NCBI GenBank assembly: GCA_051418075.1 | Contig: JBPRGG010000048.1 | Location: 1 to 64,000, forward strand | Direction: 5' to 3' | Origin: JBPRGG01 sp051418075 | GTDB lineage: Bacteria > Bacteroidota > Bacteroidia > Cytophagales > Cyclobacteriaceae | Length of the DNA: 64,000 nucleotides | In this document: positions 9,067 through 17,690 of the stretch, in pieces | Layout: each line of letters opens with the position of its first letter | Numbering within the stretch: position 1 is the stretch's first letter | Position numbers and translations under genes: made by a program | The notes under the pieces: generated by a model | The model's database searches: none | What the model was told of the DNA's origin: nothing | Seen by the model: the letters and a program-made list of their open reading frames with translations, nothing else

Positions 9067-10572
9067 ATGAATTCCATTGACACCCTGATTTTTCTGTTTT
9101 ATATGATTGGTGTAACGGTATTGGGGGGCTCCTTCTATCGAAAAAATCGTTCATCTGCAGCTTTTACATTAGGTAATGCTAAAATTCCGGCCTGGGTGGT
9201 TTCTTTATCCATTTTTGCCACTTTTGTCAGCAGTATCAGTTACCTGGCCCTGCCTGGCAATGCCTACTTATCCGATTGGAATGCCTTTGTATTCAGCCTT
9301 TCCCTGCCCCTGGCCGGGCTGGTGGCAGTTTTTGTTTTTGTTCCCTTATACCGACGCATCAACAGTCCTTCTGCCTACACTTACCTGGAACAAAGATTTG
9401 GACCCTGGGCCCGAATTTATGCCTCGACCATGTATCTGCTTACCCAACTGATGCGGATCGGCACCATTCTTTACCTGATGGGGCTCACCTTGCATACCAT
9501 ATTTGGCTGGAGTTTAAGTTTGATCATCATTCTCACCGGACTTTTGGTGATGGTCTATTCCTTACTGGGTGGATTCCAGGCGGTGGTATGGACAGATGCC
9601 ATACAAGCCATAGTTCTAATATCCGGAGCATTGATTTGTGCCGCTTATATTTTAATAAACCTGCCTGAAGGACCTTCTCAGATCTTTGATATGGGCCAGG
9701 CTCATCAAAAATTCAGCCTGGGCAGCTTTGCTATGGACTTATCTCAGTCAACTTTTTGGGTAGTATTGATTTATGGTTTGTTTATCAATTTGCAAAACTT
9801 TGGCATTGACCAAAATTATGTGCAACGATACATGGCTTCGGGTTCTGATCAGGAAGCCAAACGATCCGCTTTATCTGGCGGTTTACTGTACATACCTGTT
9901 TCTTTATTATTCCTGTTTATTGGCACTGCCTTATTTGTCTTTTACCAGTCCGGAGCGGCCAGTTTGCCGGCAGACCTGCAGGATCCCACCAAAAGTGATG
10001 GCATATTTCCTTATTTTATTGTCAATGAATTACCAACTGGTTTAACTGGTTTATTGATTGCCTCCATCTTTGCAGCTGGAATGAGTACCATTTCCACCAG
10101 CTATAACAGTTCTGCCACTGTTTTTTTAACGGATTATTACCAAAGATTTGCCGGTAAAAAGCCTTCTGATCAACAAGCATTGAAAATACTTTATATTGCT
10201 TCCTTAATGATTTCAGTAGTGGGTATAGCCATTGCCTTACTCATGATCAACGTAAAAAGCGCCCTGGATGCCTGGTGGAAACTGGCTTCAATATTCAGCG
10301 GCGGGATGTTAGGATTGTTTTTACTGGCAGTTTTTACCAGAACTAAAAACAATTCAGGAGCTATTGCAGGGGTGATCAGTGGCTTACTGGTGATTGGCTG
10401 GCTTAGCTTCGATCAGTTGACTAAAACAGGAAATGATTCCGGTAGCTTTCACCCCTACCTCACCATTGTATTTGGTACTACCACCATTTTCCTGGTAGGC
10501 CTTTTAGTATCATTCTTTGTGCAAAAAAGATCAGAATCAGACAAAAACCAAAATAAAAAAGAAGTGGCATGA
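9067..10572 (+). CDS. Sodium:solute symporter (SSS family)
   Basis: A 501-aa multi-pass inner-membrane protein of the SSS/SLC5 family, with about 13 hydrophobic helices. It has 'SYLALPGNAY', 'YLEQRFGPWARIYAS' and the conserved 'ASIFAAGMSTISTSYNSSATVFLTDYYQRF' sodium-site segment. It probably imports the sugar acid or sialic-acid-like substrate of the upstream aldolase using the sodium gradient. The gene lies 7 bases after the aldolase and overlaps the next gene by 4 bases (ATGA), so this is a three-gene operon. Confidence 0.9.
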   Translation: MNSIDTLIFLFYMIGVTVLGGSFYRKNRSSAAFTLGNAKIPAWVVSLSIFATFVSSISYLALPGNAYLSDWNAFVFSLSLPLAGLVAVFVFVPLYRRINSPSAYTYLEQRFGPWARIYASTMYLLTQLMRIGTILYLMGLTLHTIFGWSLSLIIILTGLLVMVYSLLGGFQAVVWTDAIQAIVLISGALICAAYILINLPEGPSQIFDMGQAHQKFSLGSFAMDLSQSTFWVVLIYGLFINLQNFGIDQNYVQRYMASGSDQEAKRSALSGGLLYIPVSLLFLFIGTALFVFYQSGAASLPADLQDPTKSDGIFPYFIVNELPTGLTGLLIASIFAAGMSTISTSYNSSATVFLTDYYQRFAGKKPSDQQALKILYIASLMISVVGIAIALLMINVKSALDAWWKLASIFSGGMLGLFLLAVFTRTKNNSGAIAGVISGLLVIGWLSFDQLTKTGNDSGSFHPYLTIVFGTTTIFLVGLLVSFFVQKRSESDKNQNKKEVA

Positions 10573-11594
10573 GCGAAATAAAATTACTTTGCTGGAACAT
10601 GGAATGGATGAATGATTTGTTCACCAGTGATCATTCTTTTAAGCCTGATCAAGCTGTTCCCTATCATCATCCACGGGCCAGTGTAAAATCGCGCAGAAAA
10701 GACCTGAGTGGTGTAATAAACCAGCTGGCTCCAGATATTCTGGTGGCTGTAGAAGGTCCCAATCACCTGGACGAATGGGCCAGCTTTGTACATACTGACC
10801 TGGAAGGTGACTGGCATGTCTGGTTACAACCCACCAAAGGAAGTTCTCAGTGTGTGGCATTTGCATTAAAATATGACAGCTCCAAATTTGCCCATGACTC
10901 TTTGGATGCTTTTGATACAGTGTCCATACCTGAATTCCAGCCCTTTGAATTTGACACAGAAAATGATGGGATCATCGAGAAATATAAATTTGAAAGGCTT
11001 CCCCTATATGTTCAGGTGAATCTCAGGAACGGTCGTTCCTTCCGTATTTTGGGATTGCATTTAAAAAGCAAGGGCATCTTTCAAGCCCTGGAATGGGGTG
11101 CCTGGTGGGATAAATCCCTGGCCAACCGAAAGAAAATACTGGCTCAGGCTTCCCACCTGAGAAATACTTTTTTAAACCATTATCTTATCCAGCCCGAAAC
11201 CAAAGACATCCCCCTGCTGGTCTGCGGAGATATCAATGATGGACCAGGATTTGATGTGCAGGAAAGGCGCCTTTTGGGCAGTGCCGTTGAACGTCTGACC
11301 GGATCAGTTTGGCATCCCCATATTTGTCTGGGTAATGCCCTGTTTGATACCCTGGACCAGGATAAAAAGATGAATCTTCAATTTGATCAGCTTTCCACCA
11401 CCCGGTTTCGGGATCCTATTTTTAACCAGGGTTATCATTATGTTTGGATAGATCACATCCTTTACAGTAAAAATGCCGACAATTGGGTAGGCGATGCCTG
11501 GATACATAAAAAAATCAATCAGCAGTGGATCTGGCAGGCTTTTCCTGATGCTTCTGACCATCAGCCAATTTCCGCTAAAATCTACTTGGATTAA
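10569..11594 (+). CDS. Endonuclease/exonuclease/phosphatase (EEP) family protein
   Basis: A 341-aa EEP-fold metal-dependent hydrolase without signal peptide. Motifs in order are 'LLCWNMEW' (metal Asn), 'VAVEGPN' (metal Glu), 'LHLKSK', 'CGDINDGPG' (Asp/Asn) and the C-terminal 'ASDHQP' Asp-His dyad. The family includes nucleases, sphingomyelinases and phosphatases, and the substrate cannot be told. Its overlap with a symporter gene in an aldolase operon suggests a phosphoesterase or an unrelated housekeeping passenger. It converges on the beta-lactamase gene with only 6 bases between stops. Confidence 0.8.
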   Translation: MSEIKLLCWNMEWMNDLFTSDHSFKPDQAVPYHHPRASVKSRRKDLSGVINQLAPDILVAVEGPNHLDEWASFVHTDLEGDWHVWLQPTKGSSQCVAFALKYDSSKFAHDSLDAFDTVSIPEFQPFEFDTENDGIIEKYKFERLPLYVQVNLRNGRSFRILGLHLKSKGIFQALEWGAWWDKSLANRKKILAQASHLRNTFLNHYLIQPETKDIPLLVCGDINDGPGFDVQERRLLGSAVERLTGSVWHPHICLGNALFDTLDQDKKMNLQFDQLSTTRFRDPIFNQGYHYVWIDHILYSKNADNWVGDAWIHKKINQQWIWQAFPDASDHQPISAKIYLD

Positions 11595-11600
11595 TAGTAG

Positions 11601-12437
11601 TTACAGCACACCCAATACTTTTAATCCTTTTTCTGTAATGGTTTTCCTGATCAGGCCAAACATGTTCAGGTTAAAAGCCTCACCAGGTATGATATTGGTA
11701 GCAAAAAAATAAACCTGATCATTTTGTTCCAAATACCCCACAAACCAGCCATTATTATTACCATTCCTGATAGACCAGCCAGTTTTTCCCCGAAGAATAT
11801 ATTTATCATTTTCCTCTATAACCATTATTCGCTTTATGATCTTCATGGTTCTTTCCGAAACAGGTAAAGCTGATTCATATAATCTGACCAGAAAATTAAT
11901 TTGTTCCACCTGATTAATACTTGATTGGCCTTCCAGCCAAAATAGATCAATGTTGGAATCATTGACTTCCATTTTACCATAATTCAACAGGGACAGGTAT
12001 TGCCTCATGCGATCAGCTCCAATTGACAGGGCCACCTGCTGATAACATGGAACGCAGGAAAGCTGAAAAGCTTCTTTAAAGGTCATATTCCTTTCCCATA
12101 CTGCCATTGGCCTTTTTTTTCCATCCCAGGGGAAAAGGGTACTCTGATCTTCCACTATGCCGGTTTCCAGGGCAATGATAGAATTTGCTATTTTGAAAGT
12201 TGAAGCAGGCAAATGCCCTTTTTGGGTCCATTCAAAATTATTTGAATAATAAATATTACGATCATAATGATAAATAAGCACAGATCCTGATACACCAGCA
12301 GCATCTATGATATCCTGTAAAGCTGGTTTAATAACCTGTATTTCTTGGGCTGAATCTGCCGGGTTTATTGTCTGTCCTAAACCTGTAAGCTGAAAACACA
12401 ATATGTAAAAATGAAAAAGCAGGATCAATTTTCTCAT
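11601..12437 (-). CDS. Class D (OXA-like) beta-lactamase
   Basis: A secreted serine beta-lactamase family protein of 278 aa from the ATG at 12437. That start gives a clean signal peptide ending near 'LTGLGQ'; the upstream 15 codons do not. The class D set is present: S79-T-F-K82 with the nucleophile and carbamylatable lysine, S127-C-V129 followed by Pro, the 'FWLEG' box at 166-170, and K218-T-G220. The usual YGN triad is Y153-G-K155 here, an Asn-to-Lys change. It would act in the periplasm on penicillins, possibly oxacillin-type or carbapenems; the spectrum cannot be predicted. The gene is monocistronic, and no transfer signature is visible. Confidence 0.87.
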   Translation of the reverse strand: MRKLILLFHFYILCFQLTGLGQTINPADSAQEIQVIKPALQDIIDAAGVSGSVLIYHYDRNIYYSNNFEWTQKGHLPASTFKIANSIIALETGIVEDQSTLFPWDGKKRPMAVWERNMTFKEAFQLSCVPCYQQVALSIGADRMRQYLSLLNYGKMEVNDSNIDLFWLEGQSSINQVEQINFLVRLYESALPVSERTMKIIKRIMVIEENDKYILRGKTGWSIRNGNNNGWFVGYLEQNDQVYFFATNIIPGEAFNLNMFGLIRKTITEKGLKVLGVL

Positions 12438-12617
12438 GATAAAACAATGGCTAATTGAATATTGGAAGAAAGATAACAACATTATTAATTATTTGACCTA
12501 ATCTTCAGTAACTATAAAATATCAATTCTACCAGTACAATAAAAAAAGCTATATGATTAGCAGGATTAAAAAAATTGCTTATTTTAGTTGTTCAAATTAT
12601 CGACCAAAGCTGAAAAT

Positions 12618-13562
12618 ATGCCTAAATCTTCAAGTGATTTAATAAAGAAAACAGTAAACAATTTACTTGACTTTATTAGCCAATCCTCTGAAATCCCTAT
12701 GATTTTGCCGGCTGAGAGGGTATTGTCAGGAAAATTTGAAGTCAGCCGATCTACTCTCATACAAGCTTTTAACGATCTGGAGCAAAAAAAAATAGTACGG
12801 CAGGAGAGCCGGTCCAGACTGGTACTTCGATATCCCAATCAAAAAGATTATTATAATCAAGTCAGTAAGGTCAGTACCAAAACGGAAAATGTAGAGAATT
12901 TCATTTTGGAGAAATTTTCAAAACGGGAATTAAAACCGGGAGATCGGTTTTCTGAACTACAAATTGCCCGTGAGATTGATGCCAATACCGTCACAGTAAG
13001 AGAAGTGCTGCTAAAGATCAGCAGTACCGGTCTGATCAAGAAAAAACCCCGCAAACAATGGGAAGTGATCTCTATTACCGGACAAACGGTAGATCAAATT
13101 ACTGAATACAGACAATTACTGGAACTGGAAGGACTTAAACATTTACTTAAATTCCATCCTGATCAGGATCATATCAACCAGATCTACCAGCCCCTTTTGA
13201 AAAAGCATCAGGAACTGGCCAGAGACAAAAACATTGATCGACTCAGGATTGTGGCACTTGAAAGTGATTTCCACAAAGGCCTGGTGGCACATACAGAAAA
13301 CAAGTTCATAGAGGACAATTATGAATCATTGTTTTTTGTGATCCGGTATCACCTGGGGCAGCATAATATGACCCAAACCCGTTTCAGGTCTGTTTTAGCT
13401 GAGCATCTAGATGTAATTCAGTCGATCCTGGAATTAGATTATAAAAAATCAGTAACTGCCTTAAAAAAGCACTTCAAGGAATCCAAACGTTTTTTCTTTT
13501 TAGCCAACGAGCTTTCCCTGGAAAAGCAAAAATCGGATCTGGAAAAATTAAAGGTCCAGTAA
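12618..13562 (+). CDS. GntR/FCD regulator with two winged-helix domains
   Basis: A cytoplasmic transcription factor of 314 aa from the ATG at 12618; a TTG 30 bases earlier is also in frame. Residues about 10-75 form a GntR-type winged helix ('LPAERVLSGKFEVSRSTLIQ'). Residues about 85-150 form a second one ('LKPGDRFSELQIAREIDANT...VREVLLKI'). A helical FCD ligand-binding domain follows ('ALESDFHKGLV', 'EHLDVIQSI'). Ordinary FCD regulators have one winged helix and about 220-250 residues. Its 3' end overlaps tail-to-tail by 15 bases with the last gene of the acid-sugar operon, which it probably regulates in response to an organic acid. Confidence 0.85.
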   Translation: MPKSSSDLIKKTVNNLLDFISQSSEIPMILPAERVLSGKFEVSRSTLIQAFNDLEQKKIVRQESRSRLVLRYPNQKDYYNQVSKVSTKTENVENFILEKFSKRELKPGDRFSELQIAREIDANTVTVREVLLKISSTGLIKKKPRKQWEVISITGQTVDQITEYRQLLELEGLKHLLKFHPDQDHINQIYQPLLKKHQELARDKNIDRLRIVALESDFHKGLVAHTENKFIEDNYESLFFVIRYHLGQHNMTQTRFRSVLAEHLDVIQSILELDYKKSVTALKKHFKESKRFFFLANELSLEKQKSDLEKLKVQ

Positions 13563-14513
13563 CCGGGACGGATTCAGCTTGATCATTTTTTCCAAGGCCG
13601 CTTCTGAGATTCCCCCCTTAATCATAAGTTCTATAAAGTTTTTTAATCCATCCGGAGGGGTGGCGTTGCCTGATTGCCCCAGGTCAGTACTGAGAATAAA
13701 ATGATCCGCTCCTATCTCTTTTATTGCTGCCACCATTTGCTCAATGGAAACATGTTTAGAACCCTGCAAAAACCCCAATGGAGCATTGGGGCCGGATAAA
13801 AAACTTAAATAGGTCAATTCCAGCAAGGCCCCCATCTGTACCATTTCCTTTAACTGGTCTGTACCCATTCCGGGAGCATCGGCCAGGGGATGAGTTATCA
13901 CGATTTTCTCTATGCTCCGGGTTTTCGCTTCTTTTACCAGTGCTATCACTTCAGCAGGAGATAAATGCCCGGTGGCCAGTACCAGGTCCTGTTCTGCAAT
14001 TATGTCTAATACCTGCAGGGTAGCACTTGTAAGTTTACCATCAGACAAAATAGCTATGCCTTCCCCCTGGATATTAAATTCGGCCATATGATGGGAAGCA
14101 TCAAAAGTAGGGAACCAAACTATTTTTCCATAATCTGGCGAAATTCGGCTCATCCAATGGACAGCCTGGGGGTTGATACCACCTACAGCCTTATTCAGGG
14201 CTATACCACCAAACACCTGTATCTTATCAAACTGGCTATTGACTAATTCAGCCCGGCCAGCTGTACTACTGACATGGTTTTTAATCACAATGGCCTTCAA
14301 CCCCTGTCTTTGGGCCAGGGCAGCCAGTTCCAGGTCATTCAAACTGCGGTCAAAGGCATCCGGCGACGAATGAATATGCATGTCAACGGCCCCATCCAGC
14401 AAATGCTGGTATTGATTTTTTCCGGGATATTGCCCCATTACATCGGTGCAATAAAAAAAGGGTGCTCCGGCCCATAAAATAAAAAACAGGAATTTAACTT
14501 TTTTTAGACGCAT
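13548..14513 (-). CDS. DUF6282 family amidohydrolase-like protein
   Basis: A 321-aa protein with a signal peptide-like N-terminus (hydrophobic residues 7-30, ending near 'DVMGQ'). It has the amidohydrolase/PHP-like metal-site pattern: 'VDMHIHSSPDAFDRS', 'VIKNHVSST', 'TGHLSPAEVIAL', 'ITHPLADAPGM' and 'ILSTDLGQ'. The family matches DUF6282, of unproven function. It is the last gene of a six-gene operon and overlaps the permease gene by 20 bases. A periplasmic hydrolase or lactonase acting on the imported acid is one possibility; no reaction can be assigned. Confidence 0.7.
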   Translation of the reverse strand: MRLKKVKFLFFILWAGAPFFYCTDVMGQYPGKNQYQHLLDGAVDMHIHSSPDAFDRSLNDLELAALAQRQGLKAIVIKNHVSSTAGRAELVNSQFDKIQVFGGIALNKAVGGINPQAVHWMSRISPDYGKIVWFPTFDASHHMAEFNIQGEGIAILSDGKLTSATLQVLDIIAEQDLVLATGHLSPAEVIALVKEAKTRSIEKIVITHPLADAPGMGTDQLKEMVQMGALLELTYLSFLSGPNAPLGFLQGSKHVSIEQMVAAIKEIGADHFILSTDLGQSGNATPPDGLKNFIELMIKGGISEAALEKMIKLNPSRLLDL

Positions 14514-15444
14514 AATTGGGCTTGTTGTTTAGTTTAGCAACGAAATTTGTCAGAATTGGCGTACAAATGATGGTAGTAATAACCGCAGCAGCTACCTGAG
14601 AAGTGGCCAAGTCTACCAGGGGCTGCAGTGCAGGATCGGCTAAAGCAATGGCGGCCGGTGTAGCTACTGCATTGCCAGCTGTGCTTGAAGCAGCTGCCCC
14701 ACTGATACCGGTTCCACCCACCAGCCGATCAGCCAGCACATTGAAAAACCCTCCCAAAAAGGTAGTGAACAGCCCCAGGATAATTCCCGGAATGCCTGCC
14801 TCTAAAATGGTGGCCAGATCCAGTCCTGCTCCCAGGCTAAAAGCAAAAAAGGGGATTAAAACAAAACCACCCTGCAGCAGGAATTTTTTCATTTCCTCAT
14901 CCAGGTTACCTAACACCATACCAAACAGTAAAGGTAATATCACCCCCAGGAAGGATAAGAATGGAAAGCTGGCCAATCCGGCTGTTCCAAGGGCTACCAT
15001 AGTCAGGAAAGGTCCGTCATTTAGGGATATAATAGCAATGGCCCCCACATCTGTTTCATCGCCAAATTCTCCAGCTAAAGCAGCAAACAAACCCCCATTG
15101 GTATTGGTCATACCGGCTATGATGGCCACAGCTGATAATCCAAATAAACCTTCAGGCCCAAAAAACCGGGCTACCAGTATGCCTAACAGAGTGCCTATCA
15201 GAAATTTGGCGAAGGTAATGGAAACGCCTTTTTTTAAAGAAGAGGAGGCGCTTTTCAGGTTGATGCCTGCTCCCATGCAAACCAGGAATGCGCCAATTAA
15301 AACAGCTGACCCATTGGCCAGGGCAGTAGTAAGCCCTCCAATGGCCAAAAGCTGAGGCCAAAAAGTATTGATCAATACGCCTGATAAAAGGGGAATGATC
15401 ATCATCCCCCCCGGAACTTTCTCTATCGCTGCTTTGATCTTCAT
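14494..15444 (-). CDS. 2-keto-3-deoxygluconate permease family transporter (KdgT-like)
   Basis: A 316-aa, roughly ten-helix inner-membrane transporter. It matches KdgT in length and in the blocks 'IEKVPGGMMIIPLLSGVLINTF', 'MGAGINLKSA', 'AIIAGMTNTNGGLFAALAGEFGD' and 'GTGISGAAASSTAGNAVATPAA'. KdgT is a proton symporter for 2-keto-3-deoxygluconate. Here it overlaps pdxA2 by 4 bases, so a four-carbon sugar acid such as threonate or erythronate is as likely a substrate as a hexose-derived keto acid. Confidence 0.88.
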   Translation of the reverse strand: MKIKAAIEKVPGGMMIIPLLSGVLINTFWPQLLAIGGLTTALANGSAVLIGAFLVCMGAGINLKSASSSLKKGVSITFAKFLIGTLLGILVARFFGPEGLFGLSAVAIIAGMTNTNGGLFAALAGEFGDETDVGAIAIISLNDGPFLTMVALGTAGLASFPFLSFLGVILPLLFGMVLGNLDEEMKKFLLQGGFVLIPFFAFSLGAGLDLATILEAGIPGIILGLFTTFLGGFFNVLADRLVGGTGISGAAASSTAGNAVATPAAIALADPALQPLVDLATSQVAAAVITTIICTPILTNFVAKLNNKPNYASKKS

Positions 15445-16490
15445 GACTGGCCCTTAAGCTTCTGATGGCAGAATTGCACCCCATAGCGCAGCGCCTGAAG
15501 CATACTTTCCGGGTTGGCCTGATTTTTTCCACCTTTATCAAAGGCTACTCCATGATCTACTGATACCCTGATGATAGGCAATCCCAATGTAATATTGACC
15601 CCGGAGAGTCCGGCCCATTCATCTTTGGAATGATCATAATTGAATCCTAATAACTTGGTGGGAATGTGCCCCTGGTCATGGTACATGCAAACCACCAGAT
15701 CATATTGCCCCCCTTTCATCTTGGTAAAAATGGTATCGGGAGGAAATGGCCCCTCTACCGGAATCCCTTGTTGGCCCATGGCTTTCACTGCCGGAATAAT
15801 TTCTTCAATTTCTTCATGTCCAAACAAACCGTTTTCTCCGGCATGAGGATTTAAACCCGCCACCGCAATGCGGGGAGATTCCACCGCCATCTGCTGCAGG
15901 GCCTGGTACCCTAACTGAATCACATCCTGAACCCTTTGTTGCTTCACCCGGGAAATTGCTTCCAATAATGAAACATGAGTAGATACGTGCACAACCCGGA
16001 ACGGACCATCTGCCAACATCATGGTATAGCTGGATGTGTTAGTAAGTTCAGCAAAAATCTCCGTATGGCCAGCATAGTGGTAGCCAGCCTGGAACAAAGC
16101 CTCTTTATGGATAGGCCCGGTAATGGTAGCATCAATTTCACCAGCCAGAGCCAGTTCAATCACTTTGGCAACATATTCATAAGAGGCACGCCCGGTCACA
16201 GCCTGAATTTGATTAAATTGAAATGAACCGGGATCAATATTTTGCAGATCCAGTACATCCACCTGGCCCAATTGATACCGCCCTTCCCCAGGGCTTTTTA
16301 CCCGGTTAACTTTTAAAGGCAAATGGCAAATATCAAGTATTTGTTCCACGATCCATCCATCACAAACCAGTAATGGTTTACATATTTCATATATTCCCGG
16401 CTGATTAAGTGCTTTTACTGAAATTTCAGGTCCGATACCTGCCGGGTCTCCTGCACTAATACCCAATATGGGCCTTTTTTCATTTGTCAT
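15441..16490 (-). CDS. pdxA2: D-threonate/D-erythronate 4-phosphate dehydrogenase (PdxA2 type)
   Basis: A PdxA-family NAD-dependent dehydrogenase, 349 aa from the ATG at 16490 (MTNEKRPILG); an upstream in-frame ATG adds eight residues of poor match. Motifs are 'GISAGDPAGIGPEI', 'GPIHKEAL', 'GHTEIFAEL' (metal His), 'YHDQGHIPTKLLGF' (metal His) and 'SVDHGVAFD'. In pyridoxal synthesis PdxA stands with PdxJ; here it overlaps a DUF1537 kinase by 11 bases and a KdgT permease by 4. That is the PdxA2 arrangement, in which the 4-phosphate of a C4 sugar acid is oxidised and decarboxylated to dihydroxyacetone phosphate. Confidence 0.85.
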   Translation of the reverse strand: MTNEKRPILGISAGDPAGIGPEISVKALNQPGIYEICKPLLVCDGWIVEQILDICHLPLKVNRVKSPGEGRYQLGQVDVLDLQNIDPGSFQFNQIQAVTGRASYEYVAKVIELALAGEIDATITGPIHKEALFQAGYHYAGHTEIFAELTNTSSYTMMLADGPFRVVHVSTHVSLLEAISRVKQQRVQDVIQLGYQALQQMAVESPRIAVAGLNPHAGENGLFGHEEIEEIIPAVKAMGQQGIPVEGPFPPDTIFTKMKGGQYDLVVCMYHDQGHIPTKLLGFNYDHSKDEWAGLSGVNITLGLPIIRVSVDHGVAFDKGGKNQANPESMLQALRYGVQFCHQKLKGQS

Positions 16491-17673
16491 AGCTGACCTG
16501 TTTAATGATTTCATATAATTGTCCGGTCCAGGGATAGCTGCCTGGCTTTACCGTGAACAGGTATTGTGTCTGTTTCGGAATTTTAAGGTTGACATTTCCC
16601 GAGGTATCCTGCTGGTCAATTTCCAGTCCGGGAACCTGCCAGCTGTTTAAAATGGCTGCTGCTGTTTCTCCCCCGGTAAGCCAAAACCGTGTTTTTTCAG
16701 TAATTCTTTCCCTTAAAAATAAAGACAAACGGGTTAAGTATTGGAGGAATCTATCAGAAATTTCCCGGCTGAATACCACAGGATGATCAATCTGAATACT
16801 AACCAAATGCCTTTGTTTAAGTTGTTCCAAAACTTGTTGTTGCCAATCCGATTCTTCTTTTTTCCCCAGTACAAAAGTGGTATCCTGCCAGGATCCCGGG
16901 ATTGATAAAACCGGAATTTCATGCTGCTTAAACGCCTGTGTTGCTTCCTGATCGGTGACCGTACTGCCGTTGATAATGATGTGATAATGAAATTGATCCA
17001 TTACAGTTTTTTGCTCAATTGCCTGATGGGAAGGTTTAAAATACTTTTGTAAAAACAAGTGGAAAAAATCGGCGGCACCACTGCAGAAATCCTGTGGATC
17101 AACCTGATCCAAATATTTTTTCATATCCTTTTCACCTGAAACATCTGCAGTGATCAAAGCCCGCTGCGGCAATGGTGAAATTTGATCCAGATGCTGATGT
17201 GGTAAATTTGATTCGGAAAAAGGTTGCAGGGCTGATACCAAAGAAGTTTGTACCGGGTACATGGGATCTTTGGCAAAAATTGTCTGGTGTAAAGGCTTTC
17301 CCCGGATCAAATAATATCCTTTTTCAATCTGCCTCTGCCTGGAAGGGTTGGCGGGCATTAAGAATATCCTATTAAATCCAAAAACTTGTTGTAAAACATT
17401 CAGTTCCGTGATAATATGGCCTCTGAAGACAGAATCAACTTTTTTAAACAACCATACCTCTTTTTCCCCGGTATTGATGGATAAGGCCAGATGTTTGATC
17501 TTTTCCCGGGCCTGCGTCTTATTCAACCCACGGGTATTTGTGTCTATAACCAAAATATCAGTCCGGCATTCAGGATCATAGGAAAAACCAATGGATGTAG
17601 AAAGACCATTCTGCCTCCCAATCCCACCCATTTCAGCTGCTCCTGAAAAATCATCTGCCAGTACTATCAGCAT
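16480..17673 (-). CDS. Four-carbon acid sugar kinase (DUF1537; DtnK-like)
   Basis: A 397-aa kinase of the DUF1537 family. The N-terminal substrate domain has 'VLADDFSGAAEMG', 'VIDTNTRGL' and 'KKVDSVFRGHI'. The C-terminal nucleotide-binding domain has 'LTGGETAAAIL' and 'LFTVKPGSYPW'. With PdxA2 this fits D-threonate kinase (DtnK) or the D-erythronate equivalent, phosphorylating the C4 hydroxyl. The oxidative branch genes (LtnD/OtnC/OtnI types) are not seen nearby, which favours the PdxA2 branch. The gene begins 17 bases after the NHL gene. Confidence 0.85.
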   Translation of the reverse strand: MLIVLADDFSGAAEMGGIGRQNGLSTSIGFSYDPECRTDILVIDTNTRGLNKTQAREKIKHLALSINTGEKEVWLFKKVDSVFRGHIITELNVLQQVFGFNRIFLMPANPSRQRQIEKGYYLIRGKPLHQTIFAKDPMYPVQTSLVSALQPFSESNLPHQHLDQISPLPQRALITADVSGEKDMKKYLDQVDPQDFCSGAADFFHLFLQKYFKPSHQAIEQKTVMDQFHYHIIINGSTVTDQEATQAFKQHEIPVLSIPGSWQDTTFVLGKKEESDWQQQVLEQLKQRHLVSIQIDHPVVFSREISDRFLQYLTRLSLFLRERITEKTRFWLTGGETAAAILNSWQVPGLEIDQQDTSGNVNLKIPKQTQYLFTVKPGSYPWTGQLYEIIKQVSYDK

Positions 17674-17690
17674 GTTTTAATGTTCCGGCT

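Noticed and set aside
14603..15355. Long open frame antisense to the KdgT permease
   Set aside because: Low-complexity, Pro/Ala/Lys-rich translation on the opposite strand of a clear transporter gene; explained by codon composition of the sense gene.
15986..15996. CGTGCACAACC inside pdxA2, similar to the susC upstream repeat
   Set aside because: Within coding sequence and lacks the flanking TTTGTT; chance match.
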